Both the position numbers and the translations under genes were made by a program. From Limosilactobacillus ingluviei DSM 15946 (GTDB lineage Bacteria > Bacillota > Bacilli > Lactobacillales > Lactobacillaceae): a stretch of 64,000 bases of DNA. Below are positions 8,436 through 15,128 of this stretch, piece after piece. Location: NCBI RefSeq assembly GCF_001435775.1, contig NZ_AZFK01000077.1, positions 62,001-126,000 on the forward strand. Direction: 5' to 3'. Every line of letters begins with the position of its first letter. The first letter of the stretch is position 1. The notes beneath the pieces were generated by a model that saw only the letters and a list, made by a program, of their open reading frames with translations, was not told the origin of the DNA and searched no databases.

Positions 8436-8615
8436 GTGCGATACCTTCCTTTCGCATCGTTGCTAAGTGCCGAAACCGAAGGGTCAAAAAGGGCAAACCA
8501 CCCCACCAGCCGCGGTCGAATGGGGCGCGGGGTTGGTCAGGGGAGTTGAACCGCTCGTAAAGTACCCGGAGGTGGTCCCGGCATATGAGGAAACACTTAA
8601 CCAATTTTAATTATA
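8436..8615 (-). promoter_or_regulatory. Promoter and structured 5' leader of the antiporter gene
   Basis: An extended -10 (TGTTATAAT; hexamer at 8615-8610) sets the transcript start near 8602. In the leader, ACCACCTC (8576-8569) can pair with GGGGTGGT (8504-8497), closing about 65 bases. TGCGA (8456-8452) can pair with TCGCA (8441-8437), leaving the ribosome binding site AAGGAAGG in the loop. I do not recognise a known riboswitch class here. Confidence 0.4.
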
Positions 8616-8621
8616 ACAACA

Positions 8622-8660
8622 AAAAAGCCGGTGGGGAAAGTTAAAGGTTCCCGACCGGTT
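8622..8660 (-). terminator. Terminator of dacA
   Basis: On the minus strand an ACCGGT-GGGAA arm pairs with TTTCCC-ACCGG and is followed by six T, just downstream of the carboxypeptidase gene. Confidence 0.7.
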
Positions 8661-8668
8661 AAAAAGGC

Positions 8669-9925
8669 TTAACCAACAAGGCGGTGCCACAAGATCCGAA
8701 TGAAGCTGGCCTTATCGACTTGTTGGGTGGTGTATAGGTCCGCGTGCAGGCGGTGACGAGTAAGACTTGGCAAGCCAGTCGTTTTAACGCTCACGGTTCC
8801 GACCTTCGTCCCCCGTTTGAGCGGGGCGCGTAAGGCATCGTTGGTTGCCAGGCGCGGATTCAATTTCACGACTGCTTGGTACTTGGGTAGGCTGGCGCCA
8901 GGTTTAGTCCAAACCACCAGCGCAGGAGCTTGAACCGGCACCTTGAGCGGTAAACCGCCCTTGACCGCAATTCGTTTCGCCTGAGCGCCCAAGGTCAACT
9001 GCCGGGGCTGAATTTGTTGGTCGACCAACCACTGGTAGAGGTGCTGGGTCGCCGTAAAGCGACTGGTGGTGGTCCCGTTAGCGTGTAAGACGACAGCTAC
9101 CAAGGTCCGCCCTTGATAGGTGGCTGAAGAAGCCAAGCAATAGCCCGCCGCGTGCGACGTCCCGGTTTTCAGGCCGGTGTATTTGACCCCGGCCACCGCA
9201 TACGCCGTATTGGTCAAGAGTTGGTTGATATTAGTCAGCGTCTTGGAAGCCCCATTCGGCGTGGTCAGTTGCATCGTCCGCTGGCCAGCGACCCGGGCCG
9301 CCCGGGGATAGTGAGCCAGCAGGTAGCTGGCAATTTTCGCCACGTCCGTTGCACTCATTTCATTTTCAGCCTTGCCACTGACCCCTTTGACCTGAAGTTT
9401 GGTCGGCAGATCCTCATTTTGCAGGCCAACGGCATTGACGATCTGAGCATCCTTGACCCCAAGTGCGCGGGCCTTTTTTTGCATTTTCTGGTTAAAGGCG
9501 GCCGTAGAATCGCCCACCGCCCCGGCCAACGCCAAGGTTGCCCCATCGGCGGACTTAATCAGGGCTGCTTGGACCAGCTCGCCAACCGTATAAGTGGCTC
9601 CTTGTTGCAAGCCAGCATTGGAGTATTCCGGATTATTGGCGACGGCAGCCACGTCCTTAGAGATTGCCACGCGGGTATCCCAGTTCAAGTCCCCCCGGGC
9701 AATTTCATCTTCAATCACCAAGACAGTTAAGAGCTTGCTGATGGACGCAATCGGGAGTTTTTGTTTCGCGTTTTGTTGGTAAATAATCTGCCCGGTCTGG
9801 GCATCGACCAGGACAGCGGCCTTGGCATCCACAGCGGTCGTGGCCGCCGCATGGCCAGCTGGGGCCAGGCTGCTGACACAAAGGATAGCCAGCAAGACAC
9901 CCAGGAGTTGGCGCAGTTTTTTCAC
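8669..9925 (-). CDS. dacA: D-alanyl-D-alanine carboxypeptidase (PBP5/DacA type)
   Basis: This secreted penicillin-binding protein of 418 residues trims the terminal D-Ala from peptidoglycan stem peptides. It has a Sec signal peptide (residues 1-27, ending near GHAAA), the SxxK motif ASISKLLTV (Ser about 62), an SADG segment near 129 in the SxN position, and KTG in GLKTGTSHAAG near 254. A C-terminal beta domain follows and the tail has an amphipathic look that may hold it at the membrane. The start is GTG with a GGGGAA site. An inverted repeat lies in its promoter region at 9958-9991. Confidence 0.88.
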   Translation of the reverse strand: MKKLRQLLGVLLAILCVSSLAPAGHAAATTAVDAKAAVLVDAQTGQIIYQQNAKQKLPIASISKLLTVLVIEDEIARGDLNWDTRVAISKDVAAVANNPEYSNAGLQQGATYTVGELVQAALIKSADGATLALAGAVGDSTAAFNQKMQKKARALGVKDAQIVNAVGLQNEDLPTKLQVKGVSGKAENEMSATDVAKIASYLLAHYPRAARVAGQRTMQLTTPNGASKTLTNINQLLTNTAYAVAGVKYTGLKTGTSHAAGYCLASSATYQGRTLVAVVLHANGTTTSRFTATQHLYQWLVDQQIQPRQLTLGAQAKRIAVKGGLPLKVPVQAPALVVWTKPGASLPKYQAVVKLNPRLATNDALRAPLKRGTKVGTVSVKTTGLPSLTRHRLHADLYTTQQVDKASFIRILWHRLVG

Positions 9926-9957
9926 GGTTCATTCCCCACTTTCACTATTTTTACCGT

Positions 9958-9991
9958 TTTCACAGCGTTTTTTAAGCCTAATGCTGTGAAA
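9958..9991. promoter_or_regulatory. Inverted repeat upstream of dacA
   Basis: TTTCACAGC (9958-9966) and GCTGTGAAA (9983-9991) form a perfect 9-bp inverted repeat with a 16-base spacer in the 158-base gap between dacA and the small membrane genes. It could be an operator for either divergent transcript. No regulator is assigned. Confidence 0.35.
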
Positions 9992-10013
9992 TTACTCAAA
10001 ATCAAGGGCCAAC

Positions 10014-10041
10014 TTGCAAGAAAAAGAATTTGGTGTATAAT
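10014..10041 (+). promoter_or_regulatory. Promoter of the small membrane gene pair
   Basis: TTGCAA (10014-10019) and TATAAT (10036-10041) with a 16-base spacer. Confidence 0.6.
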
Positions 10042-10083
10042 CCAAGCCATTAGGAGAACACACGAAGGATTGGTGAATTTTTT

Positions 10084-10167
10084 ATGCGCAAGAACCTCAA
10101 GGACGCCTATTTAACGGCCATTATCTTTTCGGTAATCGCCATTTTCTTGGCCCAGTTTCTGTATTAG
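10084..10167 (+). CDS. 27-residue single-pass membrane peptide
   Basis: A short frame of 27 codons encodes a basic start (MRKNLKDAY) followed by one hydrophobic helix (LTAIIFSVIAIFLAQFLY). It lies directly between a good promoter and the next membrane gene, 12 bases ahead of it, so it is positioned as the first gene of a two-gene unit. The AAGGA upstream is 14 bases from the ATG, further than usual, so translation may be weak. I do not recognise a family. It could be a non-coding leader that happens to be open. Confidence 0.45.
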   Translation: MRKNLKDAYLTAIIFSVIAIFLAQFLY

Positions 10168-10179
10168 GGAGGATTAATA

Positions 10180-10422
10180 ATGAATTACATTCGTGCTTGG
10201 CTTAGTTATTTTTGGGACTACACCGTTCACCACAAGTGGTCCAAAGATATCTTGCGCGCGAACTTTCTTTACGTGTTGATTATCCTCCTGTACAGTTCGT
10301 TGCACCTCTTTTATGCTAATTTGCACTTGGTGCCCTGGGGATTGTTCATTCGGCTCCTGATCGTAATGAACTTCACTCTCTTCTTCAAGGCCCTGTTAGA
10401 TTACTTGAGCCCTGATGATTAA
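10180..10422 (+). CDS. Small hypothetical membrane protein
   Basis: The 80-residue protein starts at ATG with an ideal AGGGAGG site. An amphipathic Trp/Tyr-rich N-terminus (residues 1-27) is followed by two hydrophobic segments, about 28-44 and 51-70, and an acidic tail (LSPDD). No catalytic motif is visible and I do not recognise the family. It is followed at once by a GC-rich hairpin. Translation is well supported by the ribosome binding site, but function is unknown. Confidence 0.65.
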   Translation: MNYIRAWLSYFWDYTVHHKWSKDILRANFLYVLIILLYSSLHLFYANLHLVPWGLFIRLLIVMNFTLFFKALLDYLSPDD

Positions 10423-10427
10423 TAAAT

Positions 10428-10460
10428 GGCCGTCGGTCGGTTGGACCGGCGGCTTTCTTT
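10428..10460 (+). terminator. Terminator after the small membrane genes
   Basis: GCCGTCGGTC (10429-10438) pairs with GACCGGCGGC (10444-10453) with one G-T pair, followed by TTTCTTT. Confidence 0.7.
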
Positions 10461-11121
10461 AGTCTTGAATCACAATTTTGGTGCCGACCGGCAAATTAGC
10501 GGCCATCCACTTGGCATCGGGAATCGACAACCGAATGCAACCGTGCGAGCCAGTGCTCTTCCCTAACTTAGCCGCTTCCTTGGCGTTATAAGCGCCACCG
10601 GCCTCGGTCGGTACACTGTGGAAGAGGTAGGTACCGTGGTCCTTCCACGAGACCCAGTAGTTGGCCCCTTCGTTGAGGCTTTGGTTGAAAAAGGTATCGC
10701 CCCGTTCGGCCTGGGCATAGAAGGTGCCCGTTGGCGTCATGCTTTTCATTTGGCCTGTTTGGGGATCCTTTTGGTACATCCCACCGGTACTGTACATTGT
10801 GTAAAGCAATTTACTTCCATCGTACAAGTACGTCCGGTTATGCTTCAAGCTGACCTTAATCCAAAAGTTTTTGACCGTCTTTAAGTCCGGGTACGGGACC
10901 GTTTCCGAAGATTTGTGCCAGTCGATTGGCGTCCGCATGTGGGCCGAATCGCCCGCTTGCGTTACCGAATCAGCTTGAACAGTTTGGGCGGATTGGGTAA
11001 CGGTGGCCGTAGTCTTAAGCTCGTCATTACCCTTGACGCGCGACCACTCTAAATGAACACAGAGGATTACCATCAGGCCACAAATAACCCAATAGAAGAT
11101 CCGCAGATTTTTACCGTTCAT
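10459..11121 (-). CDS. L,D-transpeptidase (YkuD domain)
   Basis: The 220-residue protein has an N-terminal transmembrane anchor (about 8-22), a linker, and a YkuD catalytic domain from about residue 85. The domain contains FHSVP and the catalytic STGSHGCIRLSIPDAKWM (Cys near 195). Such enzymes make 3-3 cross-links or anchor proteins to peptidoglycan outside the membrane, and the conserved His-Ser-His-Gly-Cys-Arg is intact. Lactobacilli use related proteins in wall modification. The substrate is not evident. The gene stands alone, convergent to the small membrane pair. Confidence 0.87.
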   Translation of the reverse strand: MNGKNLRIFYWVICGLMVILCVHLEWSRVKGNDELKTTATVTQSAQTVQADSVTQAGDSAHMRTPIDWHKSSETVPYPDLKTVKNFWIKVSLKHNRTYLYDGSKLLYTMYSTGGMYQKDPQTGQMKSMTPTGTFYAQAERGDTFFNQSLNEGANYWVSWKDHGTYLFHSVPTEAGGAYNAKEAAKLGKSTGSHGCIRLSIPDAKWMAANLPVGTKIVIQD

Positions 11122-11260
11122 GTATTTTCTAACTCCTTAACTAAAGTTTCGCTAATTGCTACTAAATCCTAGCCTACTCCCTTCGGCATGATTATTCAAT
11201 GAACTATTTAGGGCATTTTTTTGTAATCAAAGCTTGTATTTTTTTTATTTTTAGAACTAT

Positions 11261-11266
11261 TATAAT
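11261..11266 (+). promoter_or_regulatory. -10 box of the peptidoglycan hydrolase gene
   Basis: TATAAT at 11261-11266 lies 45 bases ahead of the start, downstream of a very T-rich tract (11237-11252). The matching -35 is poor. Confidence 0.45.
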
Positions 11267-11311
11267 CACCAAATTCGCGAATTTAATTCAAACTAAAGGA
11301 AGTCAAAAATT

Positions 11312-13183
11312 TTGAAACTTCGATATGCCAGCACGTTGCTAGTAGCTCCCGCCATTCTTTTATTAGGAACCACTACTAGCTTTGCTGATTCTAACCAAGC
11401 CACTAATCAAAATTCGCAAAATGATATTTCAAATTCTGCTATCACCACTACTCAAGTGGGCACTTCCACTAATGCTTCAACTTCTTCAGCTGCTCCTAGT
11501 CCACAAGTAGCAACCACAACTACTTCATCAGCGACTCCGGCAACGGTAGCTACCCCTGTCACTTCTGCTACGACAGTTACTGCCGCCCCGGCTAGTGCAG
11601 CGAGTGATTCGCCCTCACTTGATCAGCCCACTTCTGTAACTGATGCTACTACTAATCCTGCGTCGCTTCCTTTCGTAAGCTTCGTAAGTAATTATTATAC
11701 TGCCACGCAAACTGCAAATGCGACCTACATTTACAATTACTTTATCAACCAAGGTTGGACCTCTCAAGCAACCGCTGGTATGCTTGGAAATATGGTTGCT
11801 GAATCGGGCCTCAAGCCAGACCAATGGGAAATTGGCGGCGGTGGTGGTTACGGCCTAGTTCAATGGACACCGGCTACTGCCATGCAAAACTGGTGTAATT
11901 CAAACGGCTATAATTATGCTTCCTTGGCGGGACAATGTGCCTACATTCAATACCAAATGACCCATGGCTTGCAATTCTATCCATCCTCATATTCAGCCAT
12001 GACGGCTAGCCAGTACATGCACAGTACGCAATCGGCTTACAATTTGGCCATGATTTTTAACGCCAACTTCGAGCGGCCGGCCGTAGCTTACCAACCAGCT
12101 CGCGGGGACTATGCGACTTACTGGTATAATTACTTTGCTAATGGTAGCCATCAATCCATTGGTGACGGGACGGCCACGCAACCATCTGATTCTGGCGTCT
12201 TTAAGCAAAGTGGGCAATTTACCGTTACTTACGGATACGGGATGAACGTTCGTTCCGCTGCCAGCACTTCCGCACCAATTGTCGCTTCATACAGCAATGG
12301 CCAATCATTTTCCTATGACCAAAAAATCAAAGCTGATGGATACTTATGGGCCAGCTACGTTTCTTACTCCGGCCCTCGGCGCTATGTAGCCATTGAACGG
12401 CTATCAGATGGTTTTAAATTCGGTAACGATAGCAATAATTTTGATTTCCAAAATAACTCTTCTTCAACTGGTGGAACCGGCGCGCCATCTACCGGTGGTA
12501 ACACTTCTACTCAATCCGGATCAGTTAAACAATCCGGACAGTTTACTATCACCTATTCTGCTGGAATGAACGTCCGAAGTGGAGCCAGCACTTCCGCTGC
12601 AATTGTTGGTGGACTTGGCCAAGGTCAATCCATTTATTACGATGAAAAGATCCAAAACAACGGTTACTTATGGATTGGCTATACTGCCTACTCTGGAGCT
12701 CGGCGTTACATTGCCATTAAGAACCTCACTAATGGGCAAACTTTCGGGAATGACTCTAACAATTTCTCATATCCTGCTTCAAGTGGTACGGGAGCCCCAG
12801 TTGACCAAGGTAGTTCTTCCACCTCTGTTTCCAAGGCGGATCAAATCGTTAATTTAGCCCGTCAACAACTGGGCAAGCCATATCAATATGGAGCAACTGG
12901 GCCCAATGCCTTCGATTGTTCTGGTTTGGTTCAATACGTATATGGTCAAGTCGGAATTTCGCTTCCACGGACTACTTACCAACAAGAAAATTGTGGTTAC
13001 GAAGTTAGCCTCAACAACTTACAAGCCGGCGATTTATTGTTCTGGGGTAACCGTGGGCAAGCCTACCATGTGGCTATCTACACAGGGAATGGCAATATGC
13101 TTTACGCTCCAGAACCCGGCCAAAACGTAAAGGAAATCCAAATGAAATATTGGATGCCTTCCTTTGCCCGGCGTGTCCTTTAG
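11312..13183 (+). CDS. Secreted three-part peptidoglycan hydrolase (phage-tail-lysozyme, two SH3-like repeats, NlpC/P60)
   Basis: The 623-residue exported protein starts at TTG behind AAAGGAAG. Its order is: signal peptide (1-25); Ser/Thr/Ala-rich linker (26-120); a lysozyme-like domain of the phage tail type (about 128-275, with Glu in MVAESGLKPDQWE and GGYGLVQWTP); two homologous SH3-like repeats (about 296-372 and 405-482, each with KQSGQF, GMNVRS, GYLW and RRYxAI); and a C-terminal NlpC/P60 peptidase (about 508-623, Cys in NAFDCSGLVQ, His in YHVAIYTG). It probably cuts both glycan and peptide bonds during growth or separation. Its coding sequence is clearly AT-richer than its neighbours. 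Confidence 0.87.
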   Translation: MKLRYASTLLVAPAILLLGTTTSFADSNQATNQNSQNDISNSAITTTQVGTSTNASTSSAAPSPQVATTTTSSATPATVATPVTSATTVTAAPASAASDSPSLDQPTSVTDATTNPASLPFVSFVSNYYTATQTANATYIYNYFINQGWTSQATAGMLGNMVAESGLKPDQWEIGGGGGYGLVQWTPATAMQNWCNSNGYNYASLAGQCAYIQYQMTHGLQFYPSSYSAMTASQYMHSTQSAYNLAMIFNANFERPAVAYQPARGDYATYWYNYFANGSHQSIGDGTATQPSDSGVFKQSGQFTVTYGYGMNVRSAASTSAPIVASYSNGQSFSYDQKIKADGYLWASYVSYSGPRRYVAIERLSDGFKFGNDSNNFDFQNNSSSTGGTGAPSTGGNTSTQSGSVKQSGQFTITYSAGMNVRSGASTSAAIVGGLGQGQSIYYDEKIQNNGYLWIGYTAYSGARRYIAIKNLTNGQTFGNDSNNFSYPASSGTGAPVDQGSSSTSVSKADQIVNLARQQLGKPYQYGATGPNAFDCSGLVQYVYGQVGISLPRTTYQQENCGYEVSLNNLQAGDLLFWGNRGQAYHVAIYTGNGNMLYAPEPGQNVKEIQMKYWMPSFARRVL

Positions 13184-13216
13184 TCTTTGTCATCTTAATC
13201 TAAATTCCACTAACAT

Positions 13217-13255
13217 AAAACGGCCAGTTCACATTCCAGTGAACTAGCCGTTTTG
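13217..13255 (+). terminator. Terminator of the peptidoglycan hydrolase gene
   Basis: AAAACGGC-AGTTCAC pairs with GTGAACT-GCCGTTTT, ending in four T at 13251-13254. Confidence 0.8.
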
Positions 13256-13316
13256 CAGTTTAAGACCCCAGCAGAAGCTCTTTATTATCTACCTGTATAT
13301 TCGGCGATGCTTCTGG

Positions 13317-13345
13317 TCGGCAAGCTACATATTACATGATACAAT
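13317..13345 (+). promoter_or_regulatory. Promoter of the type I toxin mRNA
   Basis: TCGGCA (13317-13322), 17 bases, TACAAT (13340-13345) preceded by TGA. Predicted start near 13352, giving a toxin 5' UTR of about 90 bases. Confidence 0.5.
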
Positions 13346-13440
13346 ATCGCCAGAGGAAGTTTTATGGGCGGTGGCTGTTTCCCAACGTCAGGTGGTGGTG
13401 CCTGTGCACAATAACCCTTGGAGAAAGGAGCCAGCCAACG

Positions 13441-13530
13441 GTGAGCGTTTTTCAAGCGCTGTCGTTGATGCTACTGTTTGGCACGTTCTTGCTAACGTTG
13501 CTAAGCTACATCGACAATCACCGCAAATAG
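13441..13530 (+). CDS. TxpA/Hol_Tox-like type I toxin peptide
   Basis: A 29-residue peptide starting at GTG, 10 bases after AGAAAGGAG. It has a single hydrophobic helix (ALSLMLLFGTFLLTLLSYI) and a basic tail (DNHRK). This is the hallmark of the small putative holin-like toxins of Firmicutes, which insert in the membrane and are silenced by an antisense RNA. A longer open frame from 13336 runs through the UTR without a ribosome binding site and is rejected. A convergent promoter at 13656-13628 and a shared bidirectional terminator complete a type I toxin-antitoxin arrangement. Confidence 0.75.
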   Translation: MSVFQALSLMLLFGTFLLTLLSYIDNHRK

Positions 13531-13621
13531 AAAAGCCGTCCCATCTTAACTTTGGCGAGTTGCGGGACAGCTTTTAGTTGTTTCATTGCATAAGCCACCG
13601 CCTTTAAAGCGGCCTCTTTAT
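13528..13621 (-). ncRNA. Predicted antisense RNA of the type I toxin
   Basis: From the minus-strand promoter (start near 13621) a transcript of roughly 90 bases would run leftward through the shared terminator to the 3' end of the toxin gene. It contains a CCGC/GCGG hairpin and the motif GGCGGTGGCT (13602-13593), also found in the toxin mRNA 5' UTR (13367-13376). Complementarity to the toxin mRNA is confined to the 3' UTR/terminator. The existence of the RNA is inferred from promoter plus terminator. Confidence 0.55.
13531..13577. terminator. Bidirectional terminator shared by toxin mRNA and antisense RNA
   Basis: AAAAGCCGTCCC (13531-13542) pairs with GGGACAGCTTTT (13564-13575) with a G-T/A mismatch in the middle. 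U-rich tails exist in both directions. Confidence 0.7.
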
Positions 13622-13627
13622 ACATAA

Positions 13628-13656
13628 ATTGTATCACAAACTATCTTTTTCGTCAC
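13628..13656 (-). promoter_or_regulatory. Promoter of the antisense RNA
   Basis: On the minus strand: GTGACG (13656-13651), 17 bases, TACAAT (13633-13628) with TGA directly in front, an extended -10. The -10 context TGATACAAT is the same as in the toxin promoter. Confidence 0.55.
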
Positions 13657-13664
13657 TCGTTCTC

Positions 13665-13712
13665 AGCAGGTTCAGCTTCGCCGCCATTGGCTAATTGCTG
13701 AACCTGCTTTTC
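13665..13712 (+). terminator. Strong hairpin with T run downstream of the toxin locus
   Basis: AGCAGGTTCAGC (13665-13676) and GCTGAACCTGCT (13697-13708) are perfect 12-bp arms around a 20-base loop, followed by TTTT. It also lies downstream of tRNA-Thr on the other strand but has no U run there. Confidence 0.5.
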
Positions 13713-13786
13713 AATTGCTCCTGGCAAAGATTGCAATCGTTATTACTAAAATACCTTTAAATCAGCATTTTAACCCCGAAGTTTAA

Positions 13787-13860
13787 AGCCATCTAGCGGG
13801 CTTGAACCGCCGACCTCACCCTTACCATGGGTGTGCTCTACCTAACTGAGCTAAGATGGC
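13787..13860 (-). tRNA. tRNA-Thr (anticodon GGT)
   Basis: On the minus strand the acceptor arm GCCATCT pairs with AGATGGC. The D-arm (GCTC...GAGC), anticodon stem CACCC/GGGTG with loop ATGGTAA, variable AGGTC, and T-arm GGCGG-TTCAAGC-CCGCT are all present. The anticodon is GGT, so the tRNA reads ACC and ACU threonine codons. The CCA end is not encoded (the gene continues TTTAAAC). Confidence 0.95.
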
Positions 13861-13969
13861 ATTTTTAGTATACCAGATCATTCTGCGCAACGTGAGCATT
13901 TTCCTCGGGTTTGATCCTGGTGGCGAGTACAATTAAGGTAATTTACCACCAACAGAAAGGATCAGCAAC

Positions 13970-14908
13970 ATGCAACCAACTGTCTTAATTCCCGCCGTAA
14001 TTGGTGACGCCAGCCAACCGCTGTTCGCTAAGGCCGGGATCAACGTAATTACCGTCCCGACCGTGGACGCCGCTACCCTTGTCCAATACGGCCAGCAAGT
14101 CGATGGGGCCATCCTTGGCCTCGAACCCATCCCCGATGCGACCTTTGCCAAGACCCCGCGGTTGAAGATTTTAGCCCGGCTGGGCGTCGGCTACAATAAC
14201 GTCAATCCCGCCGTCGCCAAGGAACACGGCGTGGTCGTCTCGATCACGCCCCGGGCCAACTACAACACCGTCGCCGAAGGGATTTTGGCCATGATCTTCG
14301 TGTTGGGCCGCAACTTAATGGCCAGCAACCGGGCGATTATGAGTGGCCACTGGCCGGCCGTGCGGGCCAACGGTGGCCACGACATTCTGGGCCAAACCCT
14401 CGGCATTATCGGCTACGGCCGTATCGGCCGGGCCCTGGAAGAAAAAGCGACCGCCTTAGGGATGAAGATCTTGGTCAATAACGGCGACCACCCCAAGCAG
14501 CCCCACTTTGGCCAGCTCGTCGACTTGCCGACCCTCTACCGGGAAAGTGACTTCATTTCCTTAACCCCACGGGTCACTCCAAAGACAACCGAGATGATCA
14601 ACAAGGATACCCTGGCCCTCATGAAGCCGACCGCCAACCTGATCAACTACGGGCGGGGCCAACTGATCGTAACCGACGATCTGGTCGCGGCCTTAAAGCA
14701 CCACCAAATTCACGCCGCCGCCCTGGATGCCTTTGATCCCGAACCGCTGCCGGCAGACAGTCCGCTCTTGCAGCTCGACAACGTCTTTTTAACCCCGCAC
14801 GTAGCCGGTGGTACGATTGAAGCCAATGCCCGCGCCGTCCATGACGCGACCGAAGAAATCATCCGGGTCCTAAGTGGCCACGCACCATTATGGGCCGTCA
14901 ATGCATAG
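13970..14908 (+). CDS. D-isomer specific 2-hydroxyacid dehydrogenase
   Basis: This NAD-dependent dehydrogenase of 312 residues carries GYGRIGRALE (about 145-154) as the Rossmann loop and the catalytic triad Arg in NYGRGQLIV, Glu in DAFDPEPLP and His in LTPHVAGGT. It resembles SerA in its catalytic core but lacks the ACT domain, so it is more likely a hydroxyacid or hydroxypyruvate/2-ketoacid reductase than a second serine enzyme. The start is supported by AGAAAGGATCAG. It stands alone between tRNA-Thr and a strong terminator. The exact substrate is unknown. Confidence 0.82.
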   Translation: MQPTVLIPAVIGDASQPLFAKAGINVITVPTVDAATLVQYGQQVDGAILGLEPIPDATFAKTPRLKILARLGVGYNNVNPAVAKEHGVVVSITPRANYNTVAEGILAMIFVLGRNLMASNRAIMSGHWPAVRANGGHDILGQTLGIIGYGRIGRALEEKATALGMKILVNNGDHPKQPHFGQLVDLPTLYRESDFISLTPRVTPKTTEMINKDTLALMKPTANLINYGRGQLIVTDDLVAALKHHQIHAAALDAFDPEPLPADSPLLQLDNVFLTPHVAGGTIEANARAVHDATEEIIRVLSGHAPLWAVNA

Positions 14909-14909
14909 G

Positions 14910-14946
14910 AAAAACGCCTGACCGCAACTGGTCAGGCGTTTTTTGA
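14910..14946 (+). terminator. Terminator of the hydroxyacid dehydrogenase gene
   Basis: AAACGCCTGACC pairs with GGTCAGGCGTTT around GCAACT, followed by further T. Confidence 0.88.
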
Positions 14947-15128
14947 TGTGATTCTCTTTCAAATCATGAATACCGATCCGTCCTAATTATCACTTGCCCG
15001 CCGCTGGGGTGAAGCAAATCCAGCGGCCGAATGAATAATTATCGATTGATGTTCATTCATGGTGTATAGATTACACCGCTTCGCCACCGTTGGCAAGCAT
15101 TTTACGCAAAATGTTTCACCCACAGGCA

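Noticed and set aside
13336-13530. 64-residue protein including the toxin
   Set aside because: No ribosome binding site at 13336, and its first 35 residues are translated UTR. The GTG at 13441 has a good site and gives a canonical toxin.
13576-13664. Fst/par-type type I locus with direct repeats
   Set aside because: The shared word in the two RNAs is inverted, not direct, and the peptide is of the Hol_Tox/TxpA rather than the Fst type.
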